NCBI RefSeq assembly: GCF_051020765.1
Contig: NW_027469575.1
Coordinates: forward strand, 1-64,000
Source of the DNA: Lasioglossum baleicum
Taxonomy: Eukaryota > Arthropoda > Insecta > Hymenoptera > Halictidae
Reading direction: 5' to 3'
Length of the DNA stretch: 64,000 nucleotides
The notes beneath the pieces were generated by a model, which made no database searches, was not told the origin of the DNA, and saw only the letters and a list, made by a program, of their open reading frames with translations. Below, one piece after another: positions 12,935-25,355 of the stretch. A program made the position numbers and the translations under genes. Positions within the stretch are counted from its first letter, which is position 1; every line of letters starts with the position of its first letter.

Positions 12935-14160
12935 GATGTTTAAAATCGTTAAATACGAGGGAAGATCGACATACAATAAAACAGTCGTGTTTCCTCGAAG
13001 CAAATAAATAAATAGCCACATCGTTAATCCAAGTGATGTAATTAAACGAAGACTTCCCAGATAATCAAATGGAATGTCAAGAACGACTTTTTTATTTCCT
13101 CTAGGAACGTAAACCGGTTCAGAAAGTCAGTCAAACAGGTACAAAATGCCTGACTTGTCACTCGCCATTTTTATCCGTAATTGTAAAATTTAACAATAGA
13201 AAAAAGTAACAAATATATACGATCGATGACGGGCTCTATTAACTTGTTATGTAACGAGTACACTGAGAAACGTGGTACTTCGATTACGATTTACAGTTGA
13301 ATTGAAAATTAATATAACGAAAAGTATCGAAATGCAAACCGGTGATATCGTTGTATTAAAGACAAACAGACAGCAACCGTAATTTTATATACAAACTCGG
13401 CAGGATATGATTGTGTCCATAAAACCACAGAATCCGCTAAGAAGATCTAAAATAAGAAGGAAAGAAGCTTAATACGATGCCACCCGGAATTACATTTAAT
13501 GTACTGTCTTTCCTGTTTTCAAAGGATTTGCATCGCGATTAATTGTTAATAATTACATTGGAAATATTTATTTTCGATTTCGTACAATGTAAATACACGT
13601 TACCTTCGATTTATTTTCGAATACATGTGCCACTCGAAAGTGTTTAATTTATTCACGCACTTGTTACAAAATCCAAATATTCCGTTAGAATATTTTGTTA
13701 TATTTTGCTTTTGAAGATAGGTGTAGCTTTTGTACCAAAATGGAATTTGATAGGAACATTTTCCTCCTGAGAATCCAATAAAGATATTATAGTTTAACAA
13801 TATACTTGAATTCCGCAAAATAGAAAACAGAAAATAGAAATAATTTGTCACAAGTATATATTTAAATTGTACAATTTGTAAAGTAAACATCATAGCGTAA
13901 ATATCTTTAAATTACAACATTTATATGTAATTCTAAATTTCAAATTAAAATTACATACTATAAGATGTTAAAAATTGTGTCAGATTTGAAAATGATTCTT
14001 TTCTATTGGGATTGCGTTTACCGTGTGATTTCTTTCTTTCTACCTAAATACAGATTCTGCCATTTGAGATATTTGTCATGAATCAAATTGCTTTGGGACT
14101 ACGGATTGCAATACCAGGATACCGAATACCTGTATTTCAAGCGATTTCACAATTTCGTAA
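12935..14160. other. AT-rich spacer
   Basis: No family motif is visible in any frame. The minus-strand ORF at 13600-13893 is AT-driven and lacks credible composition or splice context. Confidence 0.5.
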
Positions 14161-14189
14161 TACCGGTATTCACAGGTTCAAATACCGGT

Positions 14190-14995
14190 TCTGGTATGTG
14201 GAAGTGCTGAAATCTAAATTAGAAAAACATGGATTATCCCTGAAGGAAGATATCGTATCCATAACGACAGATGGAGCAACTGTTATGAAAAAGGTTGGAA
14301 AGTTGATTGGTGCAAATTACAATTGTGCTAATGCTCATGGAATTCGATTAGGAGTAATAGGCGTATTATACCGAAAAAAATAAAGGACAAAAGAACCAAA
14401 ATACTGTGGATATAGAAACTTCTGATTTCGACTTTGAGGGAGAATGATACTGATAATGCCTTTGTTGAAGAAGATATTGCAATGGAGATAAAATATTAAG
14501 TCATCAAGAATTGTTTTCTGTAATTAATAAAATTCGGAAAATTGTTAAGATATTTAAACGTTCCCCTACAAAAAATGTCTTATTACAGAAATAGATACAA
14601 ACTGAAAATGTGAAAATGTTAATATTGGATTCTAAAACACGTTGGAACAGTTTACTCCCAATAATGGAACGATTTTTGAAACTGGAAAATCCAATCCAAT
14701 AAGCAATTATCGACTCAAACCTGCAAATTAATTTTTCTAATAGTGAATATGATTTAATATCTAGAACTGTTTCAGCTCTTCTTCCACTTAAACTGGCTGT
14801 GGGACTATTATGTCGGACAGATTCTAATTTTTTAGCAGCTAATGCGACAATAAATTTCATGTTGCAGTCACTAAAAGAACAGCATACATCGCTATGTGAA
14901 GAATTATCATATTACTTTGAAAAATCGCACAGAAGTAAGACATACCAAAATAGAGGATGTCTTGCGGTATCTATATAATTATAGTGATTTTAAAA
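14190..14995 (+). pseudogene. hAT-superfamily transposase remnant
   Basis: The reading holds hAT landmarks in order: SLKEDIVSITTDGATVMKKV and CANAHGIRLGVIGVLY near 14235-14380, then after stops RKIVKIFKRSPTKN near 14535-14575, LDSKTRWNSLLPIMERFLKL near 14625-14690, VSALLPLKLAVGLLCR near 14770-14815, INFMLQSLKEQ near 14850, and IEDVLRYLYNYSDF near 14950. These are the RNase H-like catalytic core and following helical region of hAT transposases. Stops after VLYRKK and at several later points, plus at least two frame changes, make it dead. The C-terminal dimerisation region is not seen and unrelated coding-like sequence follows. No terminal inverted repeats or 8-bp target duplication could be assigned. 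Confidence 0.82.
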
Positions 14996-14999
14996 ATGA

Positions 15000-15893
15000 A
15001 AATGAAAAAGAAAACAAAAGAAAGAAGAAAGCATAAGAAGATATATTATTGAAAAGTCCAATACTTATAAAGAAACATTCTAGAAGTAAGAGATCTAATC
15101 AAGACATGCTATTTCAGAAATTAAAGAAAAGCAAGTGTCCACTTAAACAAAATTATTATGAAGAAACGGAATGTACATCTGTTGCAGAAATGGCAAAAAG
15201 ATTGAAAGTTAGCACATCGCATAATATAAATAATATATTAGTACAAAATAACAATAAACAGCCACAACCAATGCCTCTTTTAGATAAACAATTAGCTGAT
15301 AGTACAATTCATAAAAAGTACAAGGATTCTGGTTTTTTAAAACCATGTGTATCAAATATATCTAAGGAAAATATAGAAATAAGGTTAAAAAATTCTAACA
15401 GATCTATAGAAGAGGATATAATGGAATGTAATCCAAGTTTAAAAATAAAAAAATATAAAACGAAAAAATAAAAGTTCTAACAAAGATTCTAAACAAACAA
15501 ATCATATTAATCTTGATCTGTTTATGCCTGTACATACAAAAAGATCAATCACTTTTAGTTACAGGATTAGAAATACATAATTTTTCACCATTAGTAAATA
15601 CAGAAGATAACATAAATGTATCAACTTCAATAAATGAAGTTAAGAAGAGAGAACTACAAGAAGATACTATTTCAGCAGAAGGGAAGGAATATCCTGAATC
15701 ATCCAGACAATCACTTGATACTAATTCAACATTTAATGATGAAACATTTTGTCTTTTTGCAGAGAAATTGAAAACAATATCTGCTCATGATACAAATGAG
15801 ATAGAAAATATTAAACATAATATATCGGAAAACAAAATGTCACCAAAACTTACTTCTATAAAGAAAAGTTTTATAAATAATTTTGATGTATAA
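15000..15893 (+). pseudogene. Intronless, frameshifted coding-like remnant, family unknown
   Basis: Two open stretches, 15049-15471 and 15513-15893, are joined by a short segment readable in a third frame. That segment and both stretches look like one protein broken at A-rich runs. A TAA at about 15039 interrupts the same frame upstream. The product would be hydrophilic, rich in Lys, Asn, Ser and Glu, with segments such as SVAEMAKRLKVSTSHN and ETFCLFAEKLKTIS. It resembles a disordered nuclear protein, but I do not recognise it. No splice sites are needed within about 900 bases, so it may be a retrocopy or one long exon of a dead gene. No A tail follows. It abuts the hAT remnant but does not look like a hAT C-terminus. 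Confidence 0.5.
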
Positions 15894-15899
15894 GTAATA

Positions 15900-16600
15900 T
15901 ATAATGTAAGTTGTAAAAGTCTATGTATTTCATACTAGATAAAAACATTTAAAAAATACTGTAGTGATTCAGCGAAGAATCAAGACACCGAGAGACTATG
16001 TTTGAGAGAATGCAGTTATATATTACCAATTTTAACATTTTTTGTTCCAAAATATTATTAAGTGTCGTTGAAATACGTACAAATAGATCTTGTCAATTTG
16101 ACTACAAAAGGTATACTTTCTTTGCAAAAGATTTCCTAAAAAAGTTGGAAAGATGGATTTCACGCTAGAAAATCCTCTTAAGAAAATATTTCGAGAATAG
16201 AAGCTAAGTTTTCAGGAAAGAAGAATTTGCGAATAACTATCTCGTGGTACAGTAATGGCAATATCTGTTATAATAATACTAGAATAATATGAATTTAAAA
16301 TTAATTTCACAAAATTTCCTATGTGGAATTATCAACATCCTCGCTTCCACGAAACAGGCAGTGATACCAACTTTTTAGTCACCGTTATACCTAATAATAC
16401 AAAAACATTGTGTTACACTGCAAACTGGTCTAGTCAAGTAAAAATCTGGATCCAAATAGTTTCGAAAAATATTTTTCCATTTCTACCCGTCCTTGTTTAA
16501 TTTTCCAGAAGAGAGTACATTGAATTAAAGTTTCAATTTCGGTAATTTGATTTTGCCAACTGGAGCGATCAAATTTGCCTGTGGGTCTATCGAAAGGGTC
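15900..16600. other. Spacer without recognised features
   Basis: No credible coding frame or terminal repeats found. Confidence 0.5.
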
Positions 16601-16603
16601 TGG

Positions 16604-16996
16604 TTATATGGTGGGGACTAGAACCTTCGATTTCACTTTGCGCAATACGTGCCTTGGTTTTCCTCTTGCGTAAACAAGTTCCTCCGTTGTTGGGACGTTA
16701 AACACATACTGTAAACGTACAGCGCCGCTCTCGTTCAATGTCTCAGCATATCCACGATAACGGGAAGAATACTTAGCATTTGTTATGCATGGTAATGGCG
16801 TCTCACACGAGACATTTGCTAAAAGGCAACTTGCCTCCGTGAAAAGAGGAACGGGATTCGTCGGGCATACACTTTTCTTGTTAGAAGCAAAAACGTGCGG
16901 CAAAATAGAATCATCGGAAGGAGAAGACCATTTTGACGCGGTTCTTTCAGAAGATTGGCTTTGCTTCAGCCGTTTGCGCCTTAGTTGATTAAACAT
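16604..16996 (-). CDS. Possible small protein gene of 130 residues, unidentified
   Basis: The frame is open from ATG at 16996 to TAA at 16604, with an in-frame stop just upstream of the ATG, so this ATG is the only start available. Base composition is clearly richer in G+C than the AT-rich flanks, which favours coding. The product is basic at the N-terminus (MFNQLRRKRLKQSQSSERTA) and at the C-terminus (KPRHVLRKVKSKVLVPTI), with a Ser/Pro/Cys-containing middle and no membrane segment or signal peptide. No family recognised. The + strand ORF at 16785-16988 is treated as its shadow. It could also be a fragment of a transposon or a decayed exon. Confidence 0.4.
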   Translation of the reverse strand: MFNQLRRKRLKQSQSSERTASKWSSPSDDSILPHVFASNKKSVCPTNPVPLFTEASCLLANVSCETPLPCITNAKYSSRYRGYAETLNESGAVRLQYVFNVPTTEELVYARGKPRHVLRKVKSKVLVPTI

Positions 16997-16999
16997 TCG

Positions 17000-18080
17000 G
17001 TATAATTAAAGCGTTTGGTATACTAGAAGCACGAATTTTTCATCGGAGTATCCGCTACTTGGCAAAGAAGAAATGGAATTAATTAATTTCGCTTTTTAAA
17101 GATACGGTAATACATTTTTCAAATGTTCTAAAAACGGAGGTAGAATTCGAGGAGATTTTATTGTAAAAAATGATTTACATTGGCATGATGAATGAAAATT
17201 TTGTAGCGAGAAATTTACAAATTATAGTCAGAATTATACGTGTAAAACTTGAACCTTGATTTTCAGCGTATATGATGAATTTATGACAGCTAATTTAAAA
17301 TAATTTCACAAGCTAATTTGAAATAATGTCACAACCTAATGTATTCTGATATATGAAAGAAAAAATGTCGTTGAATATTAAGCTCTGATAATACATTTTG
17401 AGCTTTTTAGGATAAGTATCACTGTAATATGTTGTTTAATGCTTTTCGCCGAGCATATTTCGTTCACAGCAAGTTTTTCAATACTTAACTCCTGTTAGAA
17501 TGACACGTACTTCAACGAAATTAGAAGCTCGATCACGAGTCTTGAGAAAATCTCTTCTAAATCGAAACTTTTACATACCACGGATAACTAAGCGGCCGTT
17601 CGTTTCTCTGCTTTTTAAACCGATTCATAAAGAACGTAAGAATAGGTTAAACGAACCTCTAGACTCCTGAAAAATAGTTTAACTTTTTTCACTCTGTATT
17701 CTATTTCAATTTTTCTTACCAGCAACTTCCAACGCATTCAAGTGTTGTGATTACATTATTGTTATATTTTGTAATTCTCTCGAAATAATTTCCTGATGTC
17801 AAATCACATTCTACATAGGAGTGCAAAAGGTTAAATTCAATTAAATTTCAAAGCCTAACTTAGAAAACAGTATGTCGAGGCATCGGACCAAGTCATCGCC
17901 TTTCGAGTGCAAAGGATTAAATAAAAATTCATTAAAATTGAAATCTATGTATCAAGTCATACCGTTGAATATATTTTAAAATATCTAATAAGACACGAAA
18001 AAAATCACTTTCCAATTTATCCATTCCTAATCCTCCAGACACCTCAAGAATCCGAGAGACACCTCAAAGAGAAAAACGAA
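17000..18080. other. AT-rich spacer
   Basis: Nothing supportable. If the exon at 18091-18272 is real, this stretch would be its first intron. Confidence 0.4.
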
Positions 18081-18090
18081 GTATACTCAC

Positions 18091-18272
18091 GACACAGCTG
18101 AAAAGCACCGATGACGATTACTCTTCCCGTGCAAAGCTCTAGCCAAGAATAAAATAGGGCAAAAGATAGCAGCACCGAAGCCGACGATGTATCGTGATTG
18201 TCGACGATGCGTTATCGAGTCCTCCATCGCCGGTGGGTGGTATACGAAGCGGCTAATTTTCGCGAGATGCAT
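18091..18272 (-). CDS. Possible first coding exon with signal-anchor-like segment
   Basis: On the minus strand a frame starts at ATG 18272 (MHLAKISRFVYHPP) or at the internal ATG 18227 (MEDSITHRRQSRY). It runs through a hydrophobic stretch, YIVGFGAAIFCPILFLARAL, to a consensus donor (GTGTC followed by GTGAGT) at 18091/18090. A basic segment, then a hydrophobic helix, then a basic segment suits a signal anchor or leader. Composition is richer in G+C than the sequence downstream. No following exon could be recognised between 17000 and 18090, so the protein is unknown. Confidence 0.3.
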
Positions 18273-18274
18273 CC

Positions 18275-19920
18275 ATTAACTCGATGACTGAGAAATTGGC
18301 CCGCGGAAGATGGCACTGTCTCATGGGTAAAGCTCGCAAGTTCGCTAGGCAGTGGCAAGAAGCGTACCGGTGTATCTTCGCCGCGAACGTGCAGCCAATT
18401 ACCGGTACCCGGGCATGAAATAACTGCATTATCTTTGTGGAAGCGGTTGCTACCGCCCTCCCCCAACCCCGCTGAGAAAGTACACCAACCTACGCCCTAC
18501 CTTCTATCTCGTCTCGTCTTACATTCTGCTTTTAACTCTGCGTTTCCTTCGATTTCTCGTTTTCCCTCCGCCGGCTCGCCCATTCGAATTACGTTGGCCC
18601 AAAATTTTGATAAAACGAAATTCGGCTCGAGCCGACATTAGATTGAATTTGTGGAGTTATAATCCTCGAGGACGGAAAGAAGAAACTTTTCGGACGGAAG
18701 AACGGTTAGCTTTAGGATCCACGGCGACCTAACGTTGCCACGTGTGTTCTCTCTACCAGAAAGAGAGAGAGAGAGAGAGAGAGAGATATTTGTGAACATA
18801 TCGATATTTCCTGCGATCTGAATTGCTTTTTAAATATCCGTTCCGCGTAAATTCTGCCCGCGATAGGGTTTCCAACTCGTGCAACCTTCGTCCATGTGTT
18901 AAAATGCATAGTAATCACGGCAAATATCTCCTGTAAAAATAATCGCGCGAGAAAATAGTCGAAATCGATAGAAAATTCGCTGTGTCCCGCGAAACGGCTT
19001 TTAAATCTATATAAACCATTTTCGTTGCCTTTCGGTGCCTAAAATATTTTCTATCTAACGTAGAATGTAACAGACACCTGCCATTTTATCGCAATCAATA
19101 AAGAGAAAGGAATTGCCATTGTCATTCTTTCTCTCCATAAATCATAACGCTTTTAAATACGTGACATGACTGAGTCACAGTTATAATTATCTTCACATTT
19201 CCACTTCGACTTCGACTTTCGCTTGGCTTTTCTCTCATCCATCGCATTTTCTTTCTAATATTTCTATAGCGAAACTAACAAACATCCGATTGTCCATCAT
19301 GTCTACCTCCTTCTATATATAATTATCCGAACTTTTCCAATATTTATATGCACTTTTTATCCTCTGATACTAATATTTTATATCTCCTAACCATGCTAAT
19401 ATCAGCATTGCCTTCTCTTCCAATTTACAAGTTTTGTTTTTCTTCTTCCTTTCAAATTCTTCACAATTTCCTGAATTTTTCCCAATGTCGTGAAATCTTT
19501 GTCAAAACTTACTTTAAAATTCTACATTCATTCTCATTTCATTCGCTCCTCTCATTTCTTATAAATACTTATATGGACCGTATATTTAAAAAGTGGTATA
19601 AGTCATTTTTAAAGAAAAATGAGGTATGACGTAATTTGTGCTTAAGTTAGGGTAAACTTTTTGTTTATAACTAATTAGTATTTAATATCTTAAAAAATGC
19701 CAGTGCTTTGTTCGATTCAAAATTGACCTGTAAAAGAAATTGCGTAACCATTGATTAAGAAAGTGGTGTAAATCCAATTTCCATAGACAGGTGGTGGGGT
19801 TAGTGGCCACCGGTGCCAAAAGTTACAATCTTAGGTTACTTATTTTATTTTCCTCCAACAATTTTACGACAATATTATTTTATGACAAGTGAAAATATTT
19901 ATTTTATTTTAAATAAATTT
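18275..19920. other. Mixed-composition spacer
   Basis: The block from about 18280 to 18620 is CpG-richer and could include promoter or 5' UTR sequence for the minus-strand exon candidate; its ORFs have no recognisable content. The remainder is AT-rich without features apart from the GA tract. Confidence 0.35.
18762..18786. repeat. (AG)n microsatellite
   Basis: About twelve uninterrupted AG dinucleotides. Confidence 0.95.
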
Positions 19921-19929
19921 ACACAGAAA

Positions 19930-20205
19930 TAAGATCCATAAATATAAACAAAACAATAATCTTAGAATCGGAGGATGAAGATAATTCCACTATGAAAAAC
20001 AAAATAATGAGGCGTAAAACGAAAAGATGAATTATAGAAATAGAATCTTCATCAGAAGAGGATATTGTTACTGAGAACTTGGTTTCTGTAGAAGGAAATA
20101 AACGAAATTCACGCATCGAATAAAGAAAATTAAGCGAAATGCCGGACAAGAGTACTTTACGAAAAAGGGAAAATTCATTATAGACCGCGTGCGTTGCGAA
20201 ACTAA
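19930..20205 (+). pseudogene. Broken coding-like remnant, possibly transposon-derived N-terminal region
   Basis: The + strand reads as charged, acidic/serine-rich peptide (ILESEDEDNSTMKNKIMRRK, then EIESSSEEDIVTENLVSVEG) interrupted by stops. It then shifts frame into KRNAGQEYFTKKGKFIIDRV followed by CETK and a GT donor-like site at about 20206. The R-x-x-GQEY-x-x-x-KGK pattern resembles the start of uncharacterised insect proteins related to domesticated transposases; that link is from memory and weak. There is no intact frame. Confidence 0.35.
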
Positions 20206-20209
20206 AGGT

Positions 20210-21590
20210 ATTATATATTCAATCAATTAAAACCGAATTAAGTTGCATTTATCAACATTATTGGTTTATTTATATGCAGGAGAACTATTCGTACAATAAC
20301 AGATAGTGTCATCGCGAGGTACTGCACAAGGTCGAATACATCTAAACGTACATAAATGAAAAGAAAAGATACAAGAAATAAGGAAAGGTATAATAATATA
20401 AAATATACGAAAATGTGGAAAAAAAATATAGTCGTGTAGTAAATACAACATTTCTCAAATGTTCAGTTTTTTTTTCAGTTTCAGTTTTATCGATGCAAGT
20501 AAATAATTGAAATTAATTATACGAATATTCGAGAAATTTTGTTGTTTACTCGTACCGAATTACTCACTATTGTCTAAAATTGTATGCAAAATATTTTAAT
20601 GGTAATGTAAAATTATAAATATATCGTTTCAAGAATGCACAACGAGTATTTATATTTTACAGAACGATTTAACGTATCGTTATGTATATTAAATGAAACG
20701 AAAGGATATGACACACGATATAAATATAATTTTACAACGTAATGGAAGGAACGTAAGGGAAAGTATAGAAAAAAGAAAACTTATCGGTGACCAACCGCTG
20801 CGGTCATCTTCGTATGTAGTTGCCAATTCTGCGAAGTAGTTCACTTCGCGCAGCCAAAAGGGGACAAAATGTGCAGCAACCAAGTCAAAAGAAAAAAACG
20901 CACAACACTTCGAGTTTCTCCGTACATTTCAATACGCGACTGCGTTATAATAACGTTAAAAGAAAGAAAGGAAACTTAAATATGTTCTCGATGAAACGAA
21001 CACTAGATTATCCACAGACGCTGCGACACTGAATGCCTCGGCAGCGACTAGGAAGAACGTTTGACGGGTTACGGCCGCCCCTCCAAGGCGACCAACCAAG
21101 TGCACCACTGCTCTTCCCGCCGCTCTTATTGCCTTCATATTATACCTGGATCCAGCTTCAGGATTAAACACGAAACTCTTCACGAGAATACTAAACGAAT
21201 GACGCGCAAATTTCTCGAAAATTATCGAAAGAACCATTCTTGAGCGAGGTAATGTTGTAATAATTGCTCTTTCTTGTTAACCTCTGAGCGCATTGGACAA
21301 TATAACGAGGGACAAAATGCAATAGTAATTCAATAAACTCAAATTAAAATTAATAAATTTAAATGAATTCTAAGAAGTTTATTAACATTTAGTATTGTTC
21401 CATTATAAACACGTATTATATATATGGTACTATTTATGCCGTAACGGGGGAAATTATTCTGGCTCAATTCTCCACGGTTTTAACGTAATATTTATTTTTA
21501 ATGCGTACGAGGATTAATTTTATTACGAAGGTTTATATGACTTTAAAGACTACCAAGGAAATTCGCACAGAATTATATCATTTTATAAAT
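20210..21590. other. Spacer, possibly upstream part of a gypsy remnant
   Basis: No gag, protease or reverse-transcriptase motif could be read with confidence. The CpG-richer part at 21030-21200 is unexplained. Confidence 0.35.
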
Positions 21591-21601
21591 CGAACGAGGA
21601 G

Positions 21602-21840
21602 CAGAACTAAATTATTCAACAATAAAAAAACAATGCCTCGCCATAACTTACGCCACAAACTCCTTCCGACGTTACATTTGCAGACAAAATTTTTATCTAA
21701 TAACAGACCATAAACCCTTAGTATATATCACGTCGGTAAAGGAAATTAGAATAATTCGACAGTAGAATAATAAACCGATTTTATAAACCGGGGGAAAGTA
21801 ACAATAACGCAGACGCTCTTTCACGAGAACTAGCACCATC
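21602..21840 (+). mobile_element. Ty3/gypsy polyprotein remnant (RNase H region)
   Basis: Three consecutive pieces in shifting frames match the RNase H domain of gypsy-class pol: AELNYSTIKKTM from 21602, then ITYATNSFRRYI and LITDHKPLVYITSVKE from 21643, and YKPGESNNNADALSRELA from 21782. TDHKPL and NADALSR are diagnostic for the family. Frame changes and a stop lie between the pieces, so the domain is dead. Downstream sequence to about 22250 may be the rest of pol but carries no motif I can name, and no LTR pair was found. Confidence 0.85.
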
Positions 21841-21849
21841 TACGCTTAT

Positions 21850-24800
21850 CGATAACAAACGACCACGCTGATACCTCTATCACCTAAGAACCAAGTACCA
21901 TAAACACATCCAAAAAATCCGACCCTCAACTTCCCAACATGATCCTATTTCTCCATCATTACACACCCTGGGCCAAACAAGCACAAGTAAAATACCTATA
22001 TACCGAACAACGAAGATTCTAACGCGTAATAATATTGCGATCGACTAGCGATGATTAAAACATACATATTTGTAAGCAAAAGAGAAGTAACATTGGAATC
22101 CCGATCGTTAAAACCGAAGGTCATAAGCGTTATGATCGCGCAAGGAACCGCAGATAAACGACCGCCGCGTACCGAGAAACCCAGCAAAAAGGCAATTCCC
22201 CCCCTAGATATAAAAACCGAGATTCTGATTGCCGCCAGAGCAGTCCAGCCATCAGTATGACCATATACCCCAAATAGAGCAGAGTTTTAAATCTCTTGTT
22301 TCCATACTATTATGGTTATACAGATTCGATCGATTCATATTTTCATTACAATTTTTCGCTATGAATGTTCAGGATTTTATAATTCCTTGCCGTCCCATCG
22401 CGGGACATAACCCAGACTTAGAAGTCCCAATACTGTCTTCTGTCAGTCAGACCATAAATGCTGTTTTAGTTCACACTAAGAACTTTCAAATGGGATGTTG
22501 ATTTACGTTTAGCATTCTCTACAGTCATGTTTCTCGGGTTACCGGCGCTAGCATTTCCTTTCTTCTAAGCTTAGGCTCCAGGCAATGGCACTTAGGATTT
22601 GGCTAATAATAGGGCCATGCCATAGAATCAGGCCATGTGTGCTTGATGACACGACTTTCGAAGCCATAAATTTAAGGGGACCTCATCGGTCACCCCTCAA
22701 GAAGCCCACCCACGTGCGGGTGACCCCCAAAGGATTTCGCCCTGTAGAATGAATTTCCTCCACCAGCGACTTTGTCGTAAAGGACCATCTTCCAACCGAT
22801 TAAAACGTTTCTAACCGGATTTGAGAGCTTAGACACGATAAAATGATTTATCTGCTTCTCGCAGTCTATATTGGGTTAGCGTGAGTAAAGATCTAAAATT
22901 TTGATGCATGTTGGGGCAAAACTGTCGCAGTGTGGCTTAGTAAGTGCATGTAATTTATTACCGAAGTACTCTGCCTTTTTCATTAAAGAAAAGGTATTGT
23001 CCCTATACAAATTTTATCCTTTGTATATTATATACAAGCTACTGCTGAATAGAATTTATTTTAATCGAAGAAGGAGGTAACATTTATATCGTAACCATTG
23101 CGATCATTCCCTTTTTTTTTAACAAGCAAAATTATCAAATTCTTTAATTTTTTAAGTCTTGGAGAACCGTGTTGCCGAACTATTTGTCACGAAACGTAGA
23201 AATTGTTGCGAGAAAAATAGACAGAATTTACCGTATATTAGTATTTAATATATTTCGACTCGATATTAGCTTTGTCGAGTTCGAATTTTTTCTTGCAATT
23301 TCATTCAGTTTCACGTGACGTGAACTTTTACTAAAGCTAAGGCCATTACAATTTTTGCATTTACATATTCTATATTTCCATGGTTTTGCAAATATCGATT
23401 TTAGGGCACCTTTCCAATAATTATTTTATGACAAGAATAAGACATTTTGCTTTATGAATAATTTTCTACAACTGTCAATATCAATGTCAAATATCAATAC
23501 TAGTAATCGACATGTTCGGAAACGAGTCCCTAGCAAATATTCTCCTCTTTACTTGATTTTCATAAGGTATGTTCTTTCAAAATATCCTTCGAAAGAAAAA
23601 GAAACTCGATGAAAAGCATAAAATATCAGATTTTGGAGATGTTTCAAATTTTGTGTTTTTTACAAAATGTAACACAGATGTATATAATATTTGTAATATT
23701 GGTAATTGTAAGATCTATGAACCAAGTACGATACAGAGGTTATCGAAGACGAATAAGTTTCAGATTATATTAAAATCAACTGTCAATGTTTTGTTTATTG
23801 TCATAGTAAACGTAAACAATTTTCAAAATTCTAATGTATTCTTTCCAATTATAAAGATTCGCGAATCACAATTTTATACTTTTACGTATTTTGTCTGTAT
23901 AAATTGAAACGTTACGTATAAATGTACTGCCCTCGTTGCTTTAATCGTTTTTGATTTCGAACCTTTCTTTCCGTTATGAGGAAAAGCCCACAATAATCTA
24001 TACCGGCGTTTCTAATGGGCCGCGATTGCTCCACTCGTATAGCTGAAAAATTTCCTATTGTATACCGAGGTGTTTTTGGATTAACTTTACGACCATGAAC
24101 GCATTAGAATATTATTTTTCGGGTAATGCCTTTACCGATTATCGGCCAATATTGATTGTCTGACCTCGTGCTAGATAGTCTGCATACCTGCATGCCATTG
24201 TTGTACGTGTTGAATTCTAATATGAAATTCTGTTATGTGACGTCTATGCGGCAATAAAATCGGAAGTTTCTGCGCGTAACTGTGGGGTTAGTTTTTTAGT
24301 CACCCTCTGCACCTGAGGATACCGAATGCCTCAATAAATGGATTTAAACAAGCTAATTTGCCCTTGCTTAGTGGCATACCTTTCTTCGATTTATTTATTT
24401 AAAGAAATCTATAGGTACTAGCAAAACTGATTATATATAACACTGTAAATTACGGAAAATAAAGAGCGAGGAAGTTTAAGTAATTAAGAAAACTGAACGA
24501 ATTATTATGTTTTCTTAATAATTTATTATATATTTATATATTTCTTATTTATTACATTTATTTGTAAATGTCTACTGAACTTTCTTCTAGACCGCGTTAC
24601 ACGCATCTGTATATATTCCGCAAAAAAATCTTATTTGTAATACATATGTTACACACATATTTTAATTGTTTTCCAACGTTATAATTCATTATAATAGTTA
24701 CATCATAATTATTCGTCGAGTATAAAGAAAGGGTGCATTTTTGTCTTTATTTTTATTTTTAAACGAGACATTAATTTTGTTATTCGAACGTTACTAAATA

Positions 24801-25355
24801 GGAATGTAAATTGTAAACCAAATGGTCCGTCTCGTTTCGCGAATTATTTCTGCCGGTTAAAAAAAGATTAGAAGAACCATTTCCATCACTACGTATTAGG
24901 CAGCCTGAAAAGAATCCGAAGTTCCTAGCTTTTAATCGGTATCTCTTCATACAATAGAAAGTAGTTAGAAAGTATTTCATCCCTTTCTTACAGCTTCTTT
25001 CCATCTTTTCAGTAGCTTTATTATGTTACGTTTATGACTTTCCTGGTTGAAAAGTTCGTCATCATTTTCAAATGTAACTCATTTACTTTGAAACATTTTT
25101 CTCCGCTTTTTCTTAATTAATTTTACTTTTTCTTATGAAATGTTTCAGTGTTCAGCCTGCTGAAGATTCTACGATGGTAACAATGCGTGAATCAGCAGAA
25201 TCGTGTCGTCATCTGTAGTCCTCTACATTTAGTAAGTCTTTTTTCTCTTTTTGTTCTTTTCTTTTTTATTTACGAGTTTATTTTCCTAAAAATTTACATA
25301 AATAATTCGTTAAAACTAATTTCTTACTGTATTTGATGTATAAAAGATCAATTCT
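21850..25355. other. Repeat-rich spacer
   Basis: Contains possible retroelement debris. The stretch 22520-22790 has a G+C-rich, LTR-like look and a weak partial match (22566-22615) to the dispersed repeat at 26437. The stretch 24281-24335 faintly resembles the 3' UTR of the R1-like element at 40.9 kb. None of the ORFs, including 23569-23907, is credible. Confidence 0.35.

Noticed and set aside
20956..21237. Minus-strand 93-codon ORF
   Set aside because: Alanine/valine-rich with no motif, overlapped by an open + frame.
22566..22615. Third copy of the dispersed repeat at 26.4 and 54.4 kb
   Set aside because: Matches only a few short words (TAGGCTCC, TTGGCTAAtAATrGG). Too weak to call.
24281..24335. 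Similarity to the R1-like 3' UTR (GTGGGGTTAG...TTTAGTC)
   Set aside because: Only a short, low-complexity resemblance, and no ORF or A tail nearby.
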